64,000 nt of DNA. Source: Vreelandella lutescens. Its GTDB lineage: Bacteria > Pseudomonadota > Gammaproteobacteria > Pseudomonadales > Halomonadaceae. The first letter of the stretch is position 1. Each line of letters begins with the position of its first letter. The notes under the pieces are model-generated. The model searched no databases. It was given only the letters and a program-made list of their open reading frames with translations, and had not been told where the DNA came from. The stretch lies in the NCBI RefSeq assembly GCF_014640815.1, contig NZ_BMHM01000003.1, forward strand, positions 310,001-374,000. Direction: 5' to 3'. Both the position numbers and the translations under genes were made by a program. Shown piece after piece: positions 30,105 to 39,862 of the stretch.

Positions 30105-31310
30105 TTAGCGTTCTGTGGGCGTCAGGCGGTAAAGGCTGCCTTGGCCGCCATCGGTTAGCAAGTAAAGTGCCTCATCGGGGCCTTGGCGCACGTCGCGAAT
30201 CCGCCCAAGCTCGCCCTCTAAAATCAGCTCTTCATCCGCTACTTGGCCCTCTTCAAGGGTAAGGCGCAGCAGCTTTTGGCTGCCCAGGCCACCTGCTAGC
30301 AGGCTGCCCTGCCAGGGCCCAAAGGCATCGCTGGTGACTTCGGCAAGGCCAGAGGGGGCAAAGCGCCCATCAAAACGGTACACCGGATCTTCCATGCCGG
30401 GTTTTGATTCCACGCCAATGGGCTCGTTGGTGCCGTAGTCGTTGCCTAAACTCACTTCCGGCCAGCCGTAGTTATTACCCGGCACAATTTGGTTTAGCTC
30501 ATCGCCAGTACGCGGGCCGTGTTCGGTGGCCCAGGGTTCGCCATTGCTCAGCACGGTCATTCCCTGAATATTGCGATTGCCCAGGGTGTAGATTTCATCC
30601 AGCGTACTGTCGTCATCCACAAAGGGATTGTCGTCGGGGACACCGCCGGTTTCGGTCAGACGCAAAGTAGAGCCTGCGTGGTCGTCGCTTGCCTGGGCAC
30701 GGGAGGGGTCTACCCCGCGGTCTCCAATGCTCATCAGCAGCGTGCCATCTTTGAGCCACGCTAAGCGGGAGCCGTAGTGGCGGCCGGGGGAGGAGGCGCG
30801 ATCCTGCTCAAACAAGTGCTCAACATCGCCTAACGAATCACCTTCCCACTTCACGCGGGAGAGCGCTGAGCGACTGTTATTGCCTTCCGGCTTGCTCCAG
30901 GTGAAGTAAATCCAATCGTGCTCGCCATCGCCGAATTCAGGATGCAGCACCACGTCGAGCAGGCCACCTTGGCCGTTCTGACTCACTTGAGGCATGCCTT
31001 CCAGCACCTGCGACTGGCCATTAGCGTCAACAAGATTTAACTCACCGCTGCGCTCACTGACCAAATAGCGACCATCGGGCAGAAACGCTACCGCCCACGG
31101 GTTCGCAAAGTCATCGGCCACTCGCTCAATTGTGATTGAAAGGTGGTCGGTGCCAAGGGCGTTATGTACTACCTCCGCTTGGGCCGTCGTTGCCAGTAAC
31201 AACCCGGCCAGTGAAGGTGCGACCCAGCGTTTTGCCTGTAAGCATCGCGAGCGTTGCTGTGTGATCAGCGGTTGAGAGCATCGAGTGGGCATGAGGTGTC
31301 GCGTTGGCAT
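30105..31310 (-). CDS. PQQ-dependent sugar dehydrogenase-like protein
   Basis: A periplasmic six-bladed beta-propeller of the soluble glucose dehydrogenase/aldose sugar dehydrogenase family (YliI-like), 401 residues. A signal peptide ends around residue 45 (TAQA/EVV). Family motifs are NPWAVAFLPDGRYLVSERSG, GGLLDVVLHPEF, SRLAWLKDGTLLMSIGDRG, YTLGNRNIQG and ATEHGPRTGDELN, which include the catalytic His and Arg and the calcium/PQQ-binding side. AGGA seven bases before the ATG fixes the start. It follows the kinase gene by 25 bases on the same strand, upstream in transcription, so co-transcription with the two-component system is possible. Confidence 0.9.
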   Translation of the reverse strand: MPTRHLMPTRCSQPLITQQRSRCLQAKRWVAPSLAGLLLATTAQAEVVHNALGTDHLSITIERVADDFANPWAVAFLPDGRYLVSERSGELNLVDANGQSQVLEGMPQVSQNGQGGLLDVVLHPEFGDGEHDWIYFTWSKPEGNNSRSALSRVKWEGDSLGDVEHLFEQDRASSPGRHYGSRLAWLKDGTLLMSIGDRGVDPSRAQASDDHAGSTLRLTETGGVPDDNPFVDDDSTLDEIYTLGNRNIQGMTVLSNGEPWATEHGPRTGDELNQIVPGNNYGWPEVSLGNDYGTNEPIGVESKPGMEDPVYRFDGRFAPSGLAEVTSDAFGPWQGSLLAGGLGSQKLLRLTLEEGQVADEELILEGELGRIRDVRQGPDEALYLLTDGGQGSLYRLTPTER

Positions 31311-31386
31311 TATGTGTCCTCTTTTTGCACGGAATCCGAATCTTAGTCTAGCAGTGACTGCCTAAGGTGGGTGGGGTTCCCCGCCG

Positions 31387-32262
31387 CTACATCAGTAGCG
31401 CCAGCAATACCGGCAAGTAGATCAAGGCCATCAGGGTAGAGCAGAAGACTAAACTTGCCACGTAAGCAGGCTCACGCTGGGCGCGCTGAGCAAATAGATA
31501 GTTGAAGACAGCGACCGGCATACACATTTGCACCACTAAAATGCTCTGGGCCAGCGGTGGCAAGCCCAGCCAACCAGCTATTAACCAAGCGGTAGCGGCG
31601 GCCAGCGGAATACGAATGAGGCTAAAACCGACGCCTGAGCGCAGGCTTTTGACCTGAATACTGGCTAGTGACACCCCTAGGGTGATCAGCATGAGAGGCA
31701 CAGTGAAGCCGGACATCAAATCCACTGTGTTCGCCATCCATAGCGGCAGCGCGGTCTCGGTAAGCAGCAGTGCCATGGAAATTAAAATGGCATATACCGT
31801 GGGGGTTTTAAGCAGCGTTTTGATCGGACTACCGCTGCTGTTCAGCACTGCCCCTAAGGTGAACTGAAACAGTGAGACGGTCACCATCACCGTAATGCCG
31901 TAGGCAAAGCCCGCGCTGCCGAAGGCGTACAGCACCACCGGCAGGCCCATGTTGCCGGTGTTGGGGTACATCATGGGGGCGATCAACACGCGCCAATCCC
32001 GGCGTAATAGTTTAGCAACGGCAAAACTGGCCGCCCCCATGGTTAAAATGACGAGTGCCGTCGCTAGCATCACTTGCCCAAACGTACCGGCATCAATCGT
32101 CGCCCCCGAGAGCGATGCCAAGACCAGGGCAGGGGTACCAATGTTAAAGACCAGCCGGGTAATAAAATCGACAGGGTAGGGTTGCCCAAGACGTACCCAT
32201 AAAAAGCCCAATCCGGCACCCGCCAATACAGGAGCCATCACGGCGAAAAGTTCAGCGAGCAT
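31387..32262 (-). CDS. AEC-family (auxin efflux carrier-like) transporter
   Basis: An inner-membrane carrier of 291 residues with about ten hydrophobic segments arranged as two inverted five-helix repeats. Diagnostic stretches are FNIGTPALVLASLSGA, MYPNTGNMGLPVVLYAFG (the conserved Asn-Gly-Asn-type crossover) and TLGVSLASIQV. AAGGA before the ATG supports the start. Family members carry organic acids such as malate or malonate; no substrate can be named. Confidence 0.92.
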   Translation of the reverse strand: MLAELFAVMAPVLAGAGLGFLWVRLGQPYPVDFITRLVFNIGTPALVLASLSGATIDAGTFGQVMLATALVILTMGAASFAVAKLLRRDWRVLIAPMMYPNTGNMGLPVVLYAFGSAGFAYGITVMVTVSLFQFTLGAVLNSSGSPIKTLLKTPTVYAILISMALLLTETALPLWMANTVDLMSGFTVPLMLITLGVSLASIQVKSLRSGVGFSLIRIPLAAATAWLIAGWLGLPPLAQSILVVQMCMPVAVFNYLFAQRAQREPAYVASLVFCSTLMALIYLPVLLALLM

Positions 32263-32331
32263 TAACGTTCCTTGACGTTTATCGGCTGCCTATTGTGGGT
32301 AATTAGGCGGCTAACTGGCAAGGCGAAAGTC

Positions 32332-33288
32332 TTAAGAGGCGTGAATGGCGCGTGGGCGCGTTTGCCACTCTGCCGGCACCTGATCGCGGAGAAACTCCAG
32401 TAACGCATTGACCCGACGGGAGTGGTGCCCGTAGGCGTAGAGCAGCGTGATGGGCAGCGGAGCGGGTTCCCAGCCAGGCAGGCAGTTCACTAAATCGCCA
32501 GGGTGATGGCGTTCGCGCTTTTCAACCACCCAATGAGGTAGCAGGCCGATGCCCTGGCCATAGGCAATGGCATCAATGTGAAGTGCCGTTAGGTCCACCC
32601 GCAGCCGCGAGCGGGGAGCGTTAAAGAGGTAGTCGTCGTGTTCTGGGTGATGCAGCAGTAGGCCGCTGGAGGCGGTATCCAGTAGATCGATCCAGGCGTG
32701 AGCGTCAAGCTCGCTGGGGTGCTGGGGCGTACCTGCATGGCTGAGATAGCTAGGGTTGGCATATAAGCCGCGGGTAAGATGCCCCAAGCGCTCTTGATTG
32801 AGGCCGCACTCATGGGTGGCACCTAGCCAGATATGCACGCTGTTGCTGTGCATTTTACTGGGTGGGGTTTCCCGAGTGTGCAGGGTCAACTCTACCTTAG
32901 GGTAGCGGGTTAAAAACGCATCCATCACGCCTGCCATCCAACCCCTGGCTAGCGCGCCGTGTACCTCTAACGTGACTTTACCGCTGATCTCCTCGCGAAG
33001 CTCTGCCAGCGCCTCTTGGCTATGGGCGGCCATGGCCAGCAGTTCGGTGCAGTAGCTCTGAAAGAGCAGCCCGGCCTCTGTTGGGATCAAACGGTTGGCC
33101 TGACGACGCAGCAGGGGCTGGTTCAGCCGCGCCTCGAGTTGGCTAATCCGGCGGCTTAAGGTGGATTTAGCGAGCCCGAGCTTCTGTGCGCTGCGCGTCA
33201 GGCTGCCGGTGCTCATCACCTCGGCAAAAGCGGCGAGTTCATCAAAATCGTACATAGTCGGGGCCACTGGAGAAACGGAGTTCTCCAT
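32332..33288 (-). CDS. LysR-family regulator divergent from a TonB receptor
   Basis: LysR-type regulator with helix-turn-helix LAAFAEVMSTGSLTRSAQKLGLAKSTLSRRISQLEARLNQ and an effector domain behind it. The frame extends to 33381, but that would place coding sequence over a Fur-like box; ATG codons at 33288 and 33255 are better starts, neither with a strong ribosome site. I give 33288 (318 residues). It is divergent from a FepA/IrgA-type receptor with two Fur-like sites between, just as IrgB is from IrgA in Vibrio cholerae, so activation of that receptor gene is a reasonable inference. Confidence 0.88.
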   Translation of the reverse strand: MENSVSPVAPTMYDFDELAAFAEVMSTGSLTRSAQKLGLAKSTLSRRISQLEARLNQPLLRRQANRLIPTEAGLLFQSYCTELLAMAAHSQEALAELREEISGKVTLEVHGALARGWMAGVMDAFLTRYPKVELTLHTRETPPSKMHSNSVHIWLGATHECGLNQERLGHLTRGLYANPSYLSHAGTPQHPSELDAHAWIDLLDTASSGLLLHHPEHDDYLFNAPRSRLRVDLTALHIDAIAYGQGIGLLPHWVVEKRERHHPGDLVNCLPGWEPAPLPITLLYAYGHHSRRVNALLEFLRDQVPAEWQTRPRAIHAS

Positions 33289-33309
33289 TGTGCCATTTAA
33301 TGTTGTGAA

Positions 33310-33324
33310 TGAAAATAATTGGCA
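33310..33324. promoter_or_regulatory. Fur-like box (LysR side)
   Basis: TGAAAATAATTGGCA matches 11 of 14 defined positions of the 7-1-7 Fur consensus TGATAATnATTATCA. It lies in the divergent region upstream of the LysR gene. Prediction by eye only. Confidence 0.5.
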
Positions 33325-33390
33325 TTTGTGTTCCGGTTGTTTGAACGCGCTGTCCCGCCTCTTTGTGCAAAGAGTATGCAAAAATACAAA

Positions 33391-33405
33391 TGCTAATAAT
33401 TCGTA
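33391..33405. promoter_or_regulatory. Fur-like box (receptor side)
   Basis: TGCTAATAATTCGTA matches 10 of 14 defined positions of the 7-1-7 Fur consensus and sits about 40 bases before the receptor start. Weaker than the sites at 42151 and 62423. Confidence 0.4.
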
Positions 33406-33443
33406 TTTGAGTGCAAGTGCTCTTTATATCAAAGGAACCCGCT

Positions 33444-35402
33444 ATGTCTTCTCGTGTGCGCCGTTCGCTGCTGGCCAGCGTTATCTCCTCGCTTGCCTGC
33501 GGGGCAGCCGTGGCTCAAGAAACACCCAAGCTCAGTGATATCGTGGTGACAGCCTCCGGCTTTGAGCAGCACATCAGCAGTGCGCCCGCCTCCATCAGCG
33601 TCATCTCCCGCGAAGAGTTGGAGCGCGGCTACTATCAAAACGTCACCGATGCCCTGCGGGATGTGCCTGGCGTGGTGGTGACCGGCGGCGGGCGTGGCGA
33701 TGGCGGCAACGATATTTCCATTCGCGGTATGCCCTCCCAGTACACGCTGATTTTGGTAGATGGCCGCCCGCAGAGCTCGCGAGAGTCGCGCCCCAACGGC
33801 GATGCGGGCTTTGAACAGGATTGGCTGCCGCCGCTGCAAGCCATTGAGCGCATCGAGGTGGTGCGCGGGCCGATGTCGACCCTGTACGGCTCGGATGCTA
33901 TTGGCGGGGTGATCAACGTGATTACCCGCAAAGTGGCGGATACTTGGCACGGCAACATCCAGCTCGATACGGTGCTGCAGGAAGACAGCGCCTCCGGCGA
34001 CAGCCGCCAAGCCAACTTTTACCTCAGCGGGCCGCTGGTAGGCGAGCGTTTGGGCCTACAGCTGTATGGCCGCACCTCCGAACGGGACGAGGACGATATC
34101 GAGTACGGCTACGAAGAGAAAAGCCTGCAAAGCCTCACCGCACGGCTGAGCCTCGCCGCTAGCGACAATCATGACTTCACCGCCGAAGCGGGTATTACCG
34201 AGCAAGACCGGCGCTCGCTGGTGGGGCGCTCCGGGCCGGTGGACGGCTGCCGCGGGGGCTGCACCGACAGCATTGGCGAATACACCAACACCCACGTGGC
34301 GGTGACCCACAGCGGCCGCTTCGACTGGGGCACCAGCGAAACCTTCGTGCAGCGTGAGCGCAGCGAAAACCAGTCGCGGGAGATTGAAATCACCAACACC
34401 ACCGCGAAAACCAGCGCGGTGATTCCCTTGGGCATGCACATGCTCACCGTCGGCGCGAGCTGGGAAGAGGAGGCGCTGGAAGACGCCACGACTAACCAGA
34501 TTTCTGATCGCAACACTATCGAAAACAGCCAGTGGGCGCTGTTTGTGGAAGATGAGTGGATGCTGACAGACGCCTGGGCACTGACCGGCGGGCTGCGCTT
34601 GGACGATGACGACAACTACGGCAGCCATCTGAGCCCGCGCCTTTACAGCGTATGGAACATGACCCCTGAATGGACCCTGAAAGGCGGCGTGTCCACCGGC
34701 TACCGTTCCCCCAATCTTCGGGAAATTACTCCGGACTGGGGGCAGGTCAGCCGTGGCGGCAACGTATACGGCAACCCGGATCTCGAACCGGAAACCTCGC
34801 TCAACAAAGAGATCGCCCTGCTGTACGGCAACGACGCAGGCCTGAACGGCAGCCTGACGCTGTTCCACAACGACTTCAAAGACAAAATTACCCGCATTGC
34901 CTGCCCCATCGATATTTGTAATGCAGGCCCGAACCAGTTTGGCAGCGACCCGACTTATCGGATCAATATCGACGACGCAGTCACCCAAGGGGTCGAGGCC
35001 AGCCTGGGCGCACCGCTAACCGACACGCTAGCGCTAACCGCCAGCTACACCTTTACCGATTCCGAACAGAAAAGCGGCGACTACGCTGGCGAGCCGTTGA
35101 CCCAGCTGCCCCGCCATCAGGTGTCGGCCACGCTGGATTGGGACGTGAACGCACGGCTTAGCCAGTGGACCAAAGTGAGCTACCGGGGCGAAGAGAGCCA
35201 GCCCACCACCGGGCCGTCGCAAAGCTCGATTGTCGCGCCGTCCTACACCTTCGTGGATGCGGGTATTGGCTATCAGCTCAACGACAGCGCCACGGTGAAT
35301 GCCGGTATCTACAATCTATTTGATGAGCGCATCACCTATGACGAGTACGGCTATGTGGATGATGGCCGCCGAGTATGGCTGGGCCTGAATATCGCCTTCT
35401 AA
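33444..35402 (+). CDS. TonB-dependent catecholate siderophore receptor (IrgA/FepA-like)
   Basis: Outer-membrane receptor of 652 residues. The signal peptide is cleaved after about residue 24 (AVA/QE). A TonB box DIVVTAS follows at about 32-38. The plug domain has DALRDVPGVVVTGG, ISIRGMPSQYTLILVDGRP and IERIEVVRGPMSTLYGSDAIGGVINVITRK, all typical of the IrgA/CirA/FepA group. The beta-barrel ends in a terminal aromatic residue (WLGLNIAF). AAAGGA before the ATG at 33444 and the signal peptide exclude the longer frame from 33411. The catecholate ligand is inferred from family. Fur-like boxes and a divergent LysR gene suggest iron control. Confidence 0.93.
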   Translation: MSSRVRRSLLASVISSLACGAAVAQETPKLSDIVVTASGFEQHISSAPASISVISREELERGYYQNVTDALRDVPGVVVTGGGRGDGGNDISIRGMPSQYTLILVDGRPQSSRESRPNGDAGFEQDWLPPLQAIERIEVVRGPMSTLYGSDAIGGVINVITRKVADTWHGNIQLDTVLQEDSASGDSRQANFYLSGPLVGERLGLQLYGRTSERDEDDIEYGYEEKSLQSLTARLSLAASDNHDFTAEAGITEQDRRSLVGRSGPVDGCRGGCTDSIGEYTNTHVAVTHSGRFDWGTSETFVQRERSENQSREIEITNTTAKTSAVIPLGMHMLTVGASWEEEALEDATTNQISDRNTIENSQWALFVEDEWMLTDAWALTGGLRLDDDDNYGSHLSPRLYSVWNMTPEWTLKGGVSTGYRSPNLREITPDWGQVSRGGNVYGNPDLEPETSLNKEIALLYGNDAGLNGSLTLFHNDFKDKITRIACPIDICNAGPNQFGSDPTYRINIDDAVTQGVEASLGAPLTDTLALTASYTFTDSEQKSGDYAGEPLTQLPRHQVSATLDWDVNARLSQWTKVSYRGEESQPTTGPSQSSIVAPSYTFVDAGIGYQLNDSATVNAGIYNLFDERITYDEYGYVDDGRRVWLGLNIAF

Positions 35403-35425
35403 ACATCACGTGAGTAGCCAAGAAG

Positions 35426-35455
35426 CGCGGCCACCGTTGGGTGGCCGCGTTTTTT
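35426..35455 (+). terminator. Rho-independent terminator of the receptor gene
   Basis: CGCGGCCACC, loop GTTG, GGTGGCCGCG, then TTTTTT. The T-run runs into the stop codon of the convergent RND gene. Confidence 0.95.
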
Positions 35456-38400
35456 ATGTCCGCGAGCGGGGTGAGCGGCGCTCGGTGATCTTGAGCACGC
35501 TGATCATCAGCGCGGGCAGGAAGGTCACCGTGACCACCGCCGCACCCAGCAGGCCAAACAGCACAATTGCCCCCACGCCGCGATACAGCTCGGTGCCTTC
35601 GCCGGGTAAAAAGACCAGCGGCGATAGCCCGCACAGGGTGGTCAGCGTGGTGATGGCGATGGGGCGCAGGCGGGTTTGTACCGCCTGCGATACGGCCTCC
35701 TGAACGCTGAGCGTTTTATCATGCAGCCGCCGTCTGGCCTGGTCGACTACCAAAATCGGGTTATTCACTACCGTGCCCATCAGGATTAAAAAGCCCAGCA
35801 TGGTAATCATATCGAAGGGCTGGCTGAGCGGTGCCACGCCGATTAACGGCAGCAGGCTGCCCACGCCGTTCATGGCGGCCAGCCCCATGATGCCGCCCAC
35901 CACGCCCAGCGGTATCGAGGTTAAAATCAGCAGCGGATAGCCCCAATGGGAGAAGATCGCCACTAGCAGCAGGTAAACGATCACAATAGCAATCAGGAAG
36001 TTGGCCGTTAGCGCCTCGCGGGTGGCGTTCAGCTGGTCGCTAGCGCCGGAAATTGAAACATCCACCGTCGAGGGCAGCACGCCCTCCTGGCGCAGCCGCT
36101 CCAGCATTGCTTCGGCCTGCTCGACGCCTGCCTCTAGTGCAATGCTGGCAGGCGGAATCACGTTCAGCGTTACCGTGCGGCTGCCGTCTACCCGGCGAAT
36201 CACGCTGGTATCCATGGTTTCATCGATACGCGCCACTGCCGACAGAGGCAGCGTATAGCCATCGGGGGTGTGCAGCGGCAGGTTTGGCAGCTGGTCTAAT
36301 GGCAGCGACGCCTGAGGGCCATAAAGGTAAATATCGATCTTCTCATCGTCTAAAAAGAAGTCATCCACATACGCCCCTTCCCCCAGGGCAGAGACCGAAA
36401 ACCCCACCGCCTCGGCAGAAATCCCCAGCTCCGCGACCCTGGCCCAGTCGGGGCGGATTTGAATCAGCGGCTGGTCGAGCGACAGCGACGAAGGCTGGCT
36501 TTGAATACGCGGATTGCCAAACTGCGCTTGGGCTTCCCGGTAGAGCGTGTTGGCCGCGCCGTACACCGTGGCTAAATCCGGGCCGGACACATCCAGGTTG
36601 ATGCTGCGCGTGCCGCCATCGTTGCTGGAAATAATGGAGCCTTTTGAAGCGAAGGCACGCATGCCAGGGAAGCGCTCATAGTAGTGGGTGAGTGCCTCCA
36701 TCAGCGCTTCGATATGCGCAGGGTCGACCGCTTCGGCAACGATAAAGAGCTGCGTGGGGGCCACGCGCATACTCATATAGGCTATCGGCGGCACCTCGGT
36801 ATCGCCCGCTAAAAAGGCGTCAGGCTCCGCCTGCACATGGGGGAGAAAGTACGCTTCTACCTGCTCGGCAATGCTAGCCATCTCCTGCAGGCTGTAGCCA
36901 GGGGGCGGGCTCATGCGGGCAAAGGTTTTGGGCTCTTCGCCTTCGGGCAGGTACTCGGCGGGCGGCGTCAGTGCCAGTATTGTCCAGCCGCTGATCAGTA
37001 GCGTGAACACTAAAATAACCCCGCGCCGCAGCGGGGTTGCAATCAGCCGCTCCAGCAGCGCGCCCAGCCGAGAAGGGCGCTCGTTCTCTAGCGATTGAGC
37101 GTCGTCGTGCTTAGAAGCGGGATTCATTGAAAAGCTGAATCGCGAGCAGAGTGAGGGCACCAGCGTGACCGCCACCAGCATGGAAGCAAATATCGCCGCC
37201 GACACCGCGATGGCCACGTCGGAGTAGAGCTGCCCGGCCTCCTCTTCGATGAAGAGGATCGGTAAGAACACCAGAATGGTGGTGGCGGTGGAGGCGAGCG
37301 TGGCGGGCCACACCTCCTGCACGCCGCGCAGCGCCGACTCAATGCGGTCTAGCCCCTGGCGGCGGTAGCGCTCGATGTTTTCTAACACCACAATGCTGTT
37401 ATCCACGCTCATGCCGATGGCAAAGGCAATGCCCGCCATGGAGATCACGTTAATGGTTCGGCCGGTCAGCATTAGCCCCAAAAACGCGGCAATGGTGCAG
37501 AACGGAATGCCGATCACGCCGATAAACGTGGCGCGAGCCGAGCGCAAAAACAGGTACATCACCAGGGTCGCGAAGGCGGCCCCCAGCAGTAGGTTGCTCC
37601 ACACGTTGCTCACCGAGGCTTCTACGTAGCGCACGTCATCGGCCGTCAGCACAATCTCCATGCCTGCGGGTCGCAGAATGGTCTCGTTGATCGCTGTCAG
37701 TTCATCCTGCACCGCGTATTTGATGTCGATGACATTGGCGCCGCTCTCCCGGCGCAGGTCCATCCCAATCCCCGCTTCGCCGTTGTAGAACGACAGCTGA
37801 TTAAGCCGCGACTGCCCTTGGCGCACGTCTGCCACATCGGCCAGCCGCACGATGCTATCGCCCTCGCGGGCCACCACCAGCTGTGCCAGCGCCTCGGCGC
37901 TATCAAACCGGCCCAACGTGCGCACCAGGTAACGCCGTTTTCCCGCATCCAGCTCGCCGCCGGAGATATCCCGGTTGCGCTGGGTAATCGCTTCGCGCAG
38001 CTCCAGCAGCGAGACACCGCGCTGGGCGAGTGCCGCAGGGTCGACCAAAATTTGCAGCTGGCGCTGGGCGCCGCCGTTCACGCCGACTTCCGAGACCCCT
38101 TCAATGCCTTCCAAGCGCGGGCGCACGCGGTCTTCGATGAAGTCGCTCATCAGTTGGATATCCAGCGCCTTGGGGTTGCCGGGCAGGGTGCCGACGTGAA
38201 AACGCAAAAACGCATCGGTGGAGAACGCGGCCGACACCACCCGGGGCTGGTCGACGTTATTGGGGTAGGAGGAGACCTGGCTTAAGGCGTTGTTCACTTG
38301 GATCAGCGCGGCGGTCATGTCCACGCTGAACGGAAACTCCAGCTCGATCTCCGCGCTGCCGCTTTCCGCTACCGCCGTCATGCGGGTGAGGTTGGGCACG

Positions 38401-38612
38401 TTGCGCAGGTACTGCTCCTGCTCTACCAGAATCTCTTTTTCGATATCCTGGGGCGTCGCGCCCGCCCAACGCGTTTCCACGGTAATGGTGCGCGCTTCAA
38501 TATCAGGAATCATCTGCACCGGAATGCGCAGCGTCGCGGCGATGCCCAGCAGCAGGAAAATCAGCGCAATCACGGTCACCAGCGTGTGCTGGCGCAGCAG
38601 GGCAGCAAACAT
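35454..38612 (-). CDS. RND-family efflux pump inner-membrane subunit
   Basis: Proton-driven RND permease of 1052 residues with the duplicated topology: one N-terminal helix, a large periplasmic porter loop (about 33-330), helices 2-6, a cytosolic linker, helix 7, a second porter loop and helices 8-12. The TM4 proton-relay Asp is at 404 in GMSVDNSIVVLENI. This pattern fits HAE-type pumps for organic substrates rather than heavy-metal pumps. It is translated from a one-base TAATG overlap with the adaptor gene upstream. No outer-membrane TolC partner is adjacent. Being flanked by two siderophore receptor genes makes siderophore or chelator export a possible role. Confidence 0.94.
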   Translation of the reverse strand: MFAALLRQHTLVTVIALIFLLLGIAATLRIPVQMIPDIEARTITVETRWAGATPQDIEKEILVEQEQYLRNVPNLTRMTAVAESGSAEIELEFPFSVDMTAALIQVNNALSQVSSYPNNVDQPRVVSAAFSTDAFLRFHVGTLPGNPKALDIQLMSDFIEDRVRPRLEGIEGVSEVGVNGGAQRQLQILVDPAALAQRGVSLLELREAITQRNRDISGGELDAGKRRYLVRTLGRFDSAEALAQLVVAREGDSIVRLADVADVRQGQSRLNQLSFYNGEAGIGMDLRRESGANVIDIKYAVQDELTAINETILRPAGMEIVLTADDVRYVEASVSNVWSNLLLGAAFATLVMYLFLRSARATFIGVIGIPFCTIAAFLGLMLTGRTINVISMAGIAFAIGMSVDNSIVVLENIERYRRQGLDRIESALRGVQEVWPATLASTATTILVFLPILFIEEEAGQLYSDVAIAVSAAIFASMLVAVTLVPSLCSRFSFSMNPASKHDDAQSLENERPSRLGALLERLIATPLRRGVILVFTLLISGWTILALTPPAEYLPEGEEPKTFARMSPPPGYSLQEMASIAEQVEAYFLPHVQAEPDAFLAGDTEVPPIAYMSMRVAPTQLFIVAEAVDPAHIEALMEALTHYYERFPGMRAFASKGSIISSNDGGTRSINLDVSGPDLATVYGAANTLYREAQAQFGNPRIQSQPSSLSLDQPLIQIRPDWARVAELGISAEAVGFSVSALGEGAYVDDFFLDDEKIDIYLYGPQASLPLDQLPNLPLHTPDGYTLPLSAVARIDETMDTSVIRRVDGSRTVTLNVIPPASIALEAGVEQAEAMLERLRQEGVLPSTVDVSISGASDQLNATREALTANFLIAIVIVYLLLVAIFSHWGYPLLILTSIPLGVVGGIMGLAAMNGVGSLLPLIGVAPLSQPFDMITMLGFLILMGTVVNNPILVVDQARRRLHDKTLSVQEAVSQAVQTRLRPIAITTLTTLCGLSPLVFLPGEGTELYRGVGAIVLFGLLGAAVVTVTFLPALMISVLKITERRSPRSRT

Positions 38613-39694
38613 TATTCGCCACCCTCCGAGACGGCTTCAACGTTGACGCCTTCTACCAAGGATTCATTGCCGCGAACCACCACCTGCTCGCTGCCGGATA
38701 GCCCGCTGGTGATTTCGACGCGTTCAGCGAAGTTGATGCCGACCTCGACCCTTTGTTCGCGCACCTGGTACGTGCCGCTGTCGTCAGGCGTGGCGACCCA
38801 CACCGTGACCCGGCCATCAGGGTAGCGGCTGAGCGCATCTCGGGAGACGGTGATACCATCGCGCCCGGTGGCGGCTTTCACCACGGCGTCGACCGCATTG
38901 CCAGGGTAAAGTGGCAGCGCTTCGGGTACTTCGGCGCGCAGCAAAAACGTTCGCGCACTAGAGGCGCTGACTGGCACCAGAGTGGCGATGCGGGCTTCAG
39001 CGCTCTGCTCGCCTGCTGTCAGGGTGAGTGTGGCGTTCTCCTCCAAGGCGGTATAGAACGCTTCGGGCACCTGCAAATCGGCGCGCAGTGCGTTGAGATT
39101 GACCAAACGGGCAACGCTACCGCCCGGTGTGACCCACTCGCCCAGGTTGACGCTTCGCTCGCTGACCACACCGCTGAACGGCGCGGTAACCGTGTGGCGC
39201 TCTAATAGTGCATTGAGCCGTGACTGTTCGGCGTTCAGGCGAGAAAGCGCTGCGTTGGCGACGCTCACCGCGCTGCGCCGGGCGCTCACTTCCGTAGCGG
39301 CAATGTTGCGCCCAGCCCCTACGGATTCCGCCTCCCGCAGCAGCCGCTGCGCTTCGCTAAGCGCGGCCCGGGCTTCCTCTTCTGCCGCTTGCGCCCCAGC
39401 TAGCTCAAAGCGTGCCAAATCATCATCCAGCGCCACCAGCGTGTCGCCTGTATCAACCCGGTCGCCAGGGTTCACGTTAATCGCCGCGACCAGCCCCGCC
39501 ACCGACGAGGAGAGCAGCGCATCCTCCAGGGAGTTCACCGTGCCGACTATATTAAGTTCTTGATAAATGGGCTCGCGGTTCACGCTGGCCAGTTCCACCC
39601 GAGGAGCGGATTGAGCCAGTGCGGTGCTGGCGAAGAGTGAGCAGGCCAGTATCAGTAAAAAAGCAAGAGAGCGGGCAAGCGGAGGCACCGTCAT
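38612..39694 (-). CDS. RND efflux periplasmic adaptor (membrane fusion protein)
   Basis: HlyD/AcrA-type adaptor of 360 residues. The signal peptide is at about 1-27 (TALA/QS). The biotinyl-lipoyl halves (ASVAGLVAAINVNPGDRVDTGDTLVALDD and APFSGVVSERSVNLGEWVTPGGSV) bracket a coiled-coil hairpin rich in Ala, Glu and Arg (about 90-150), followed by beta-barrel and membrane-proximal domains. The frame is open to 39817, but the ATG at 39694 with AGGA upstream and a clean signal peptide is the start chosen. It is the first gene of a two-gene operon with the RND permease. Confidence 0.93.
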   Translation of the reverse strand: MTVPPLARSLAFLLILACSLFASTALAQSAPRVELASVNREPIYQELNIVGTVNSLEDALLSSSVAGLVAAINVNPGDRVDTGDTLVALDDDLARFELAGAQAAEEEARAALSEAQRLLREAESVGAGRNIAATEVSARRSAVSVANAALSRLNAEQSRLNALLERHTVTAPFSGVVSERSVNLGEWVTPGGSVARLVNLNALRADLQVPEAFYTALEENATLTLTAGEQSAEARIATLVPVSASSARTFLLRAEVPEALPLYPGNAVDAVVKAATGRDGITVSRDALSRYPDGRVTVWVATPDDSGTYQVREQRVEVGINFAERVEITSGLSGSEQVVVRGNESLVEGVNVEAVSEGGE

Positions 39695-39862
39695 AACAGG
39701 CTGTTTCCTAGCATTAGTGAAGGTGGGTGAGAGCGTCAGTAGGTAAGGAGTACGCGCACTGCTCATACTACCCAAGCGAATGCGTTTAAATAGATTAAAA
39801 CCATGAATCGCTACCATAGCGGGAAGCTACTGCGGTGGACGCTTTATACAAAAGCACGTCAT

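Noticed and set aside
33289-33381. Extended N-terminus of the LysR protein (start at 33381)
   Set aside because: The extra residues precede the normal LysR N-terminus and would lie across a Fur-like site.
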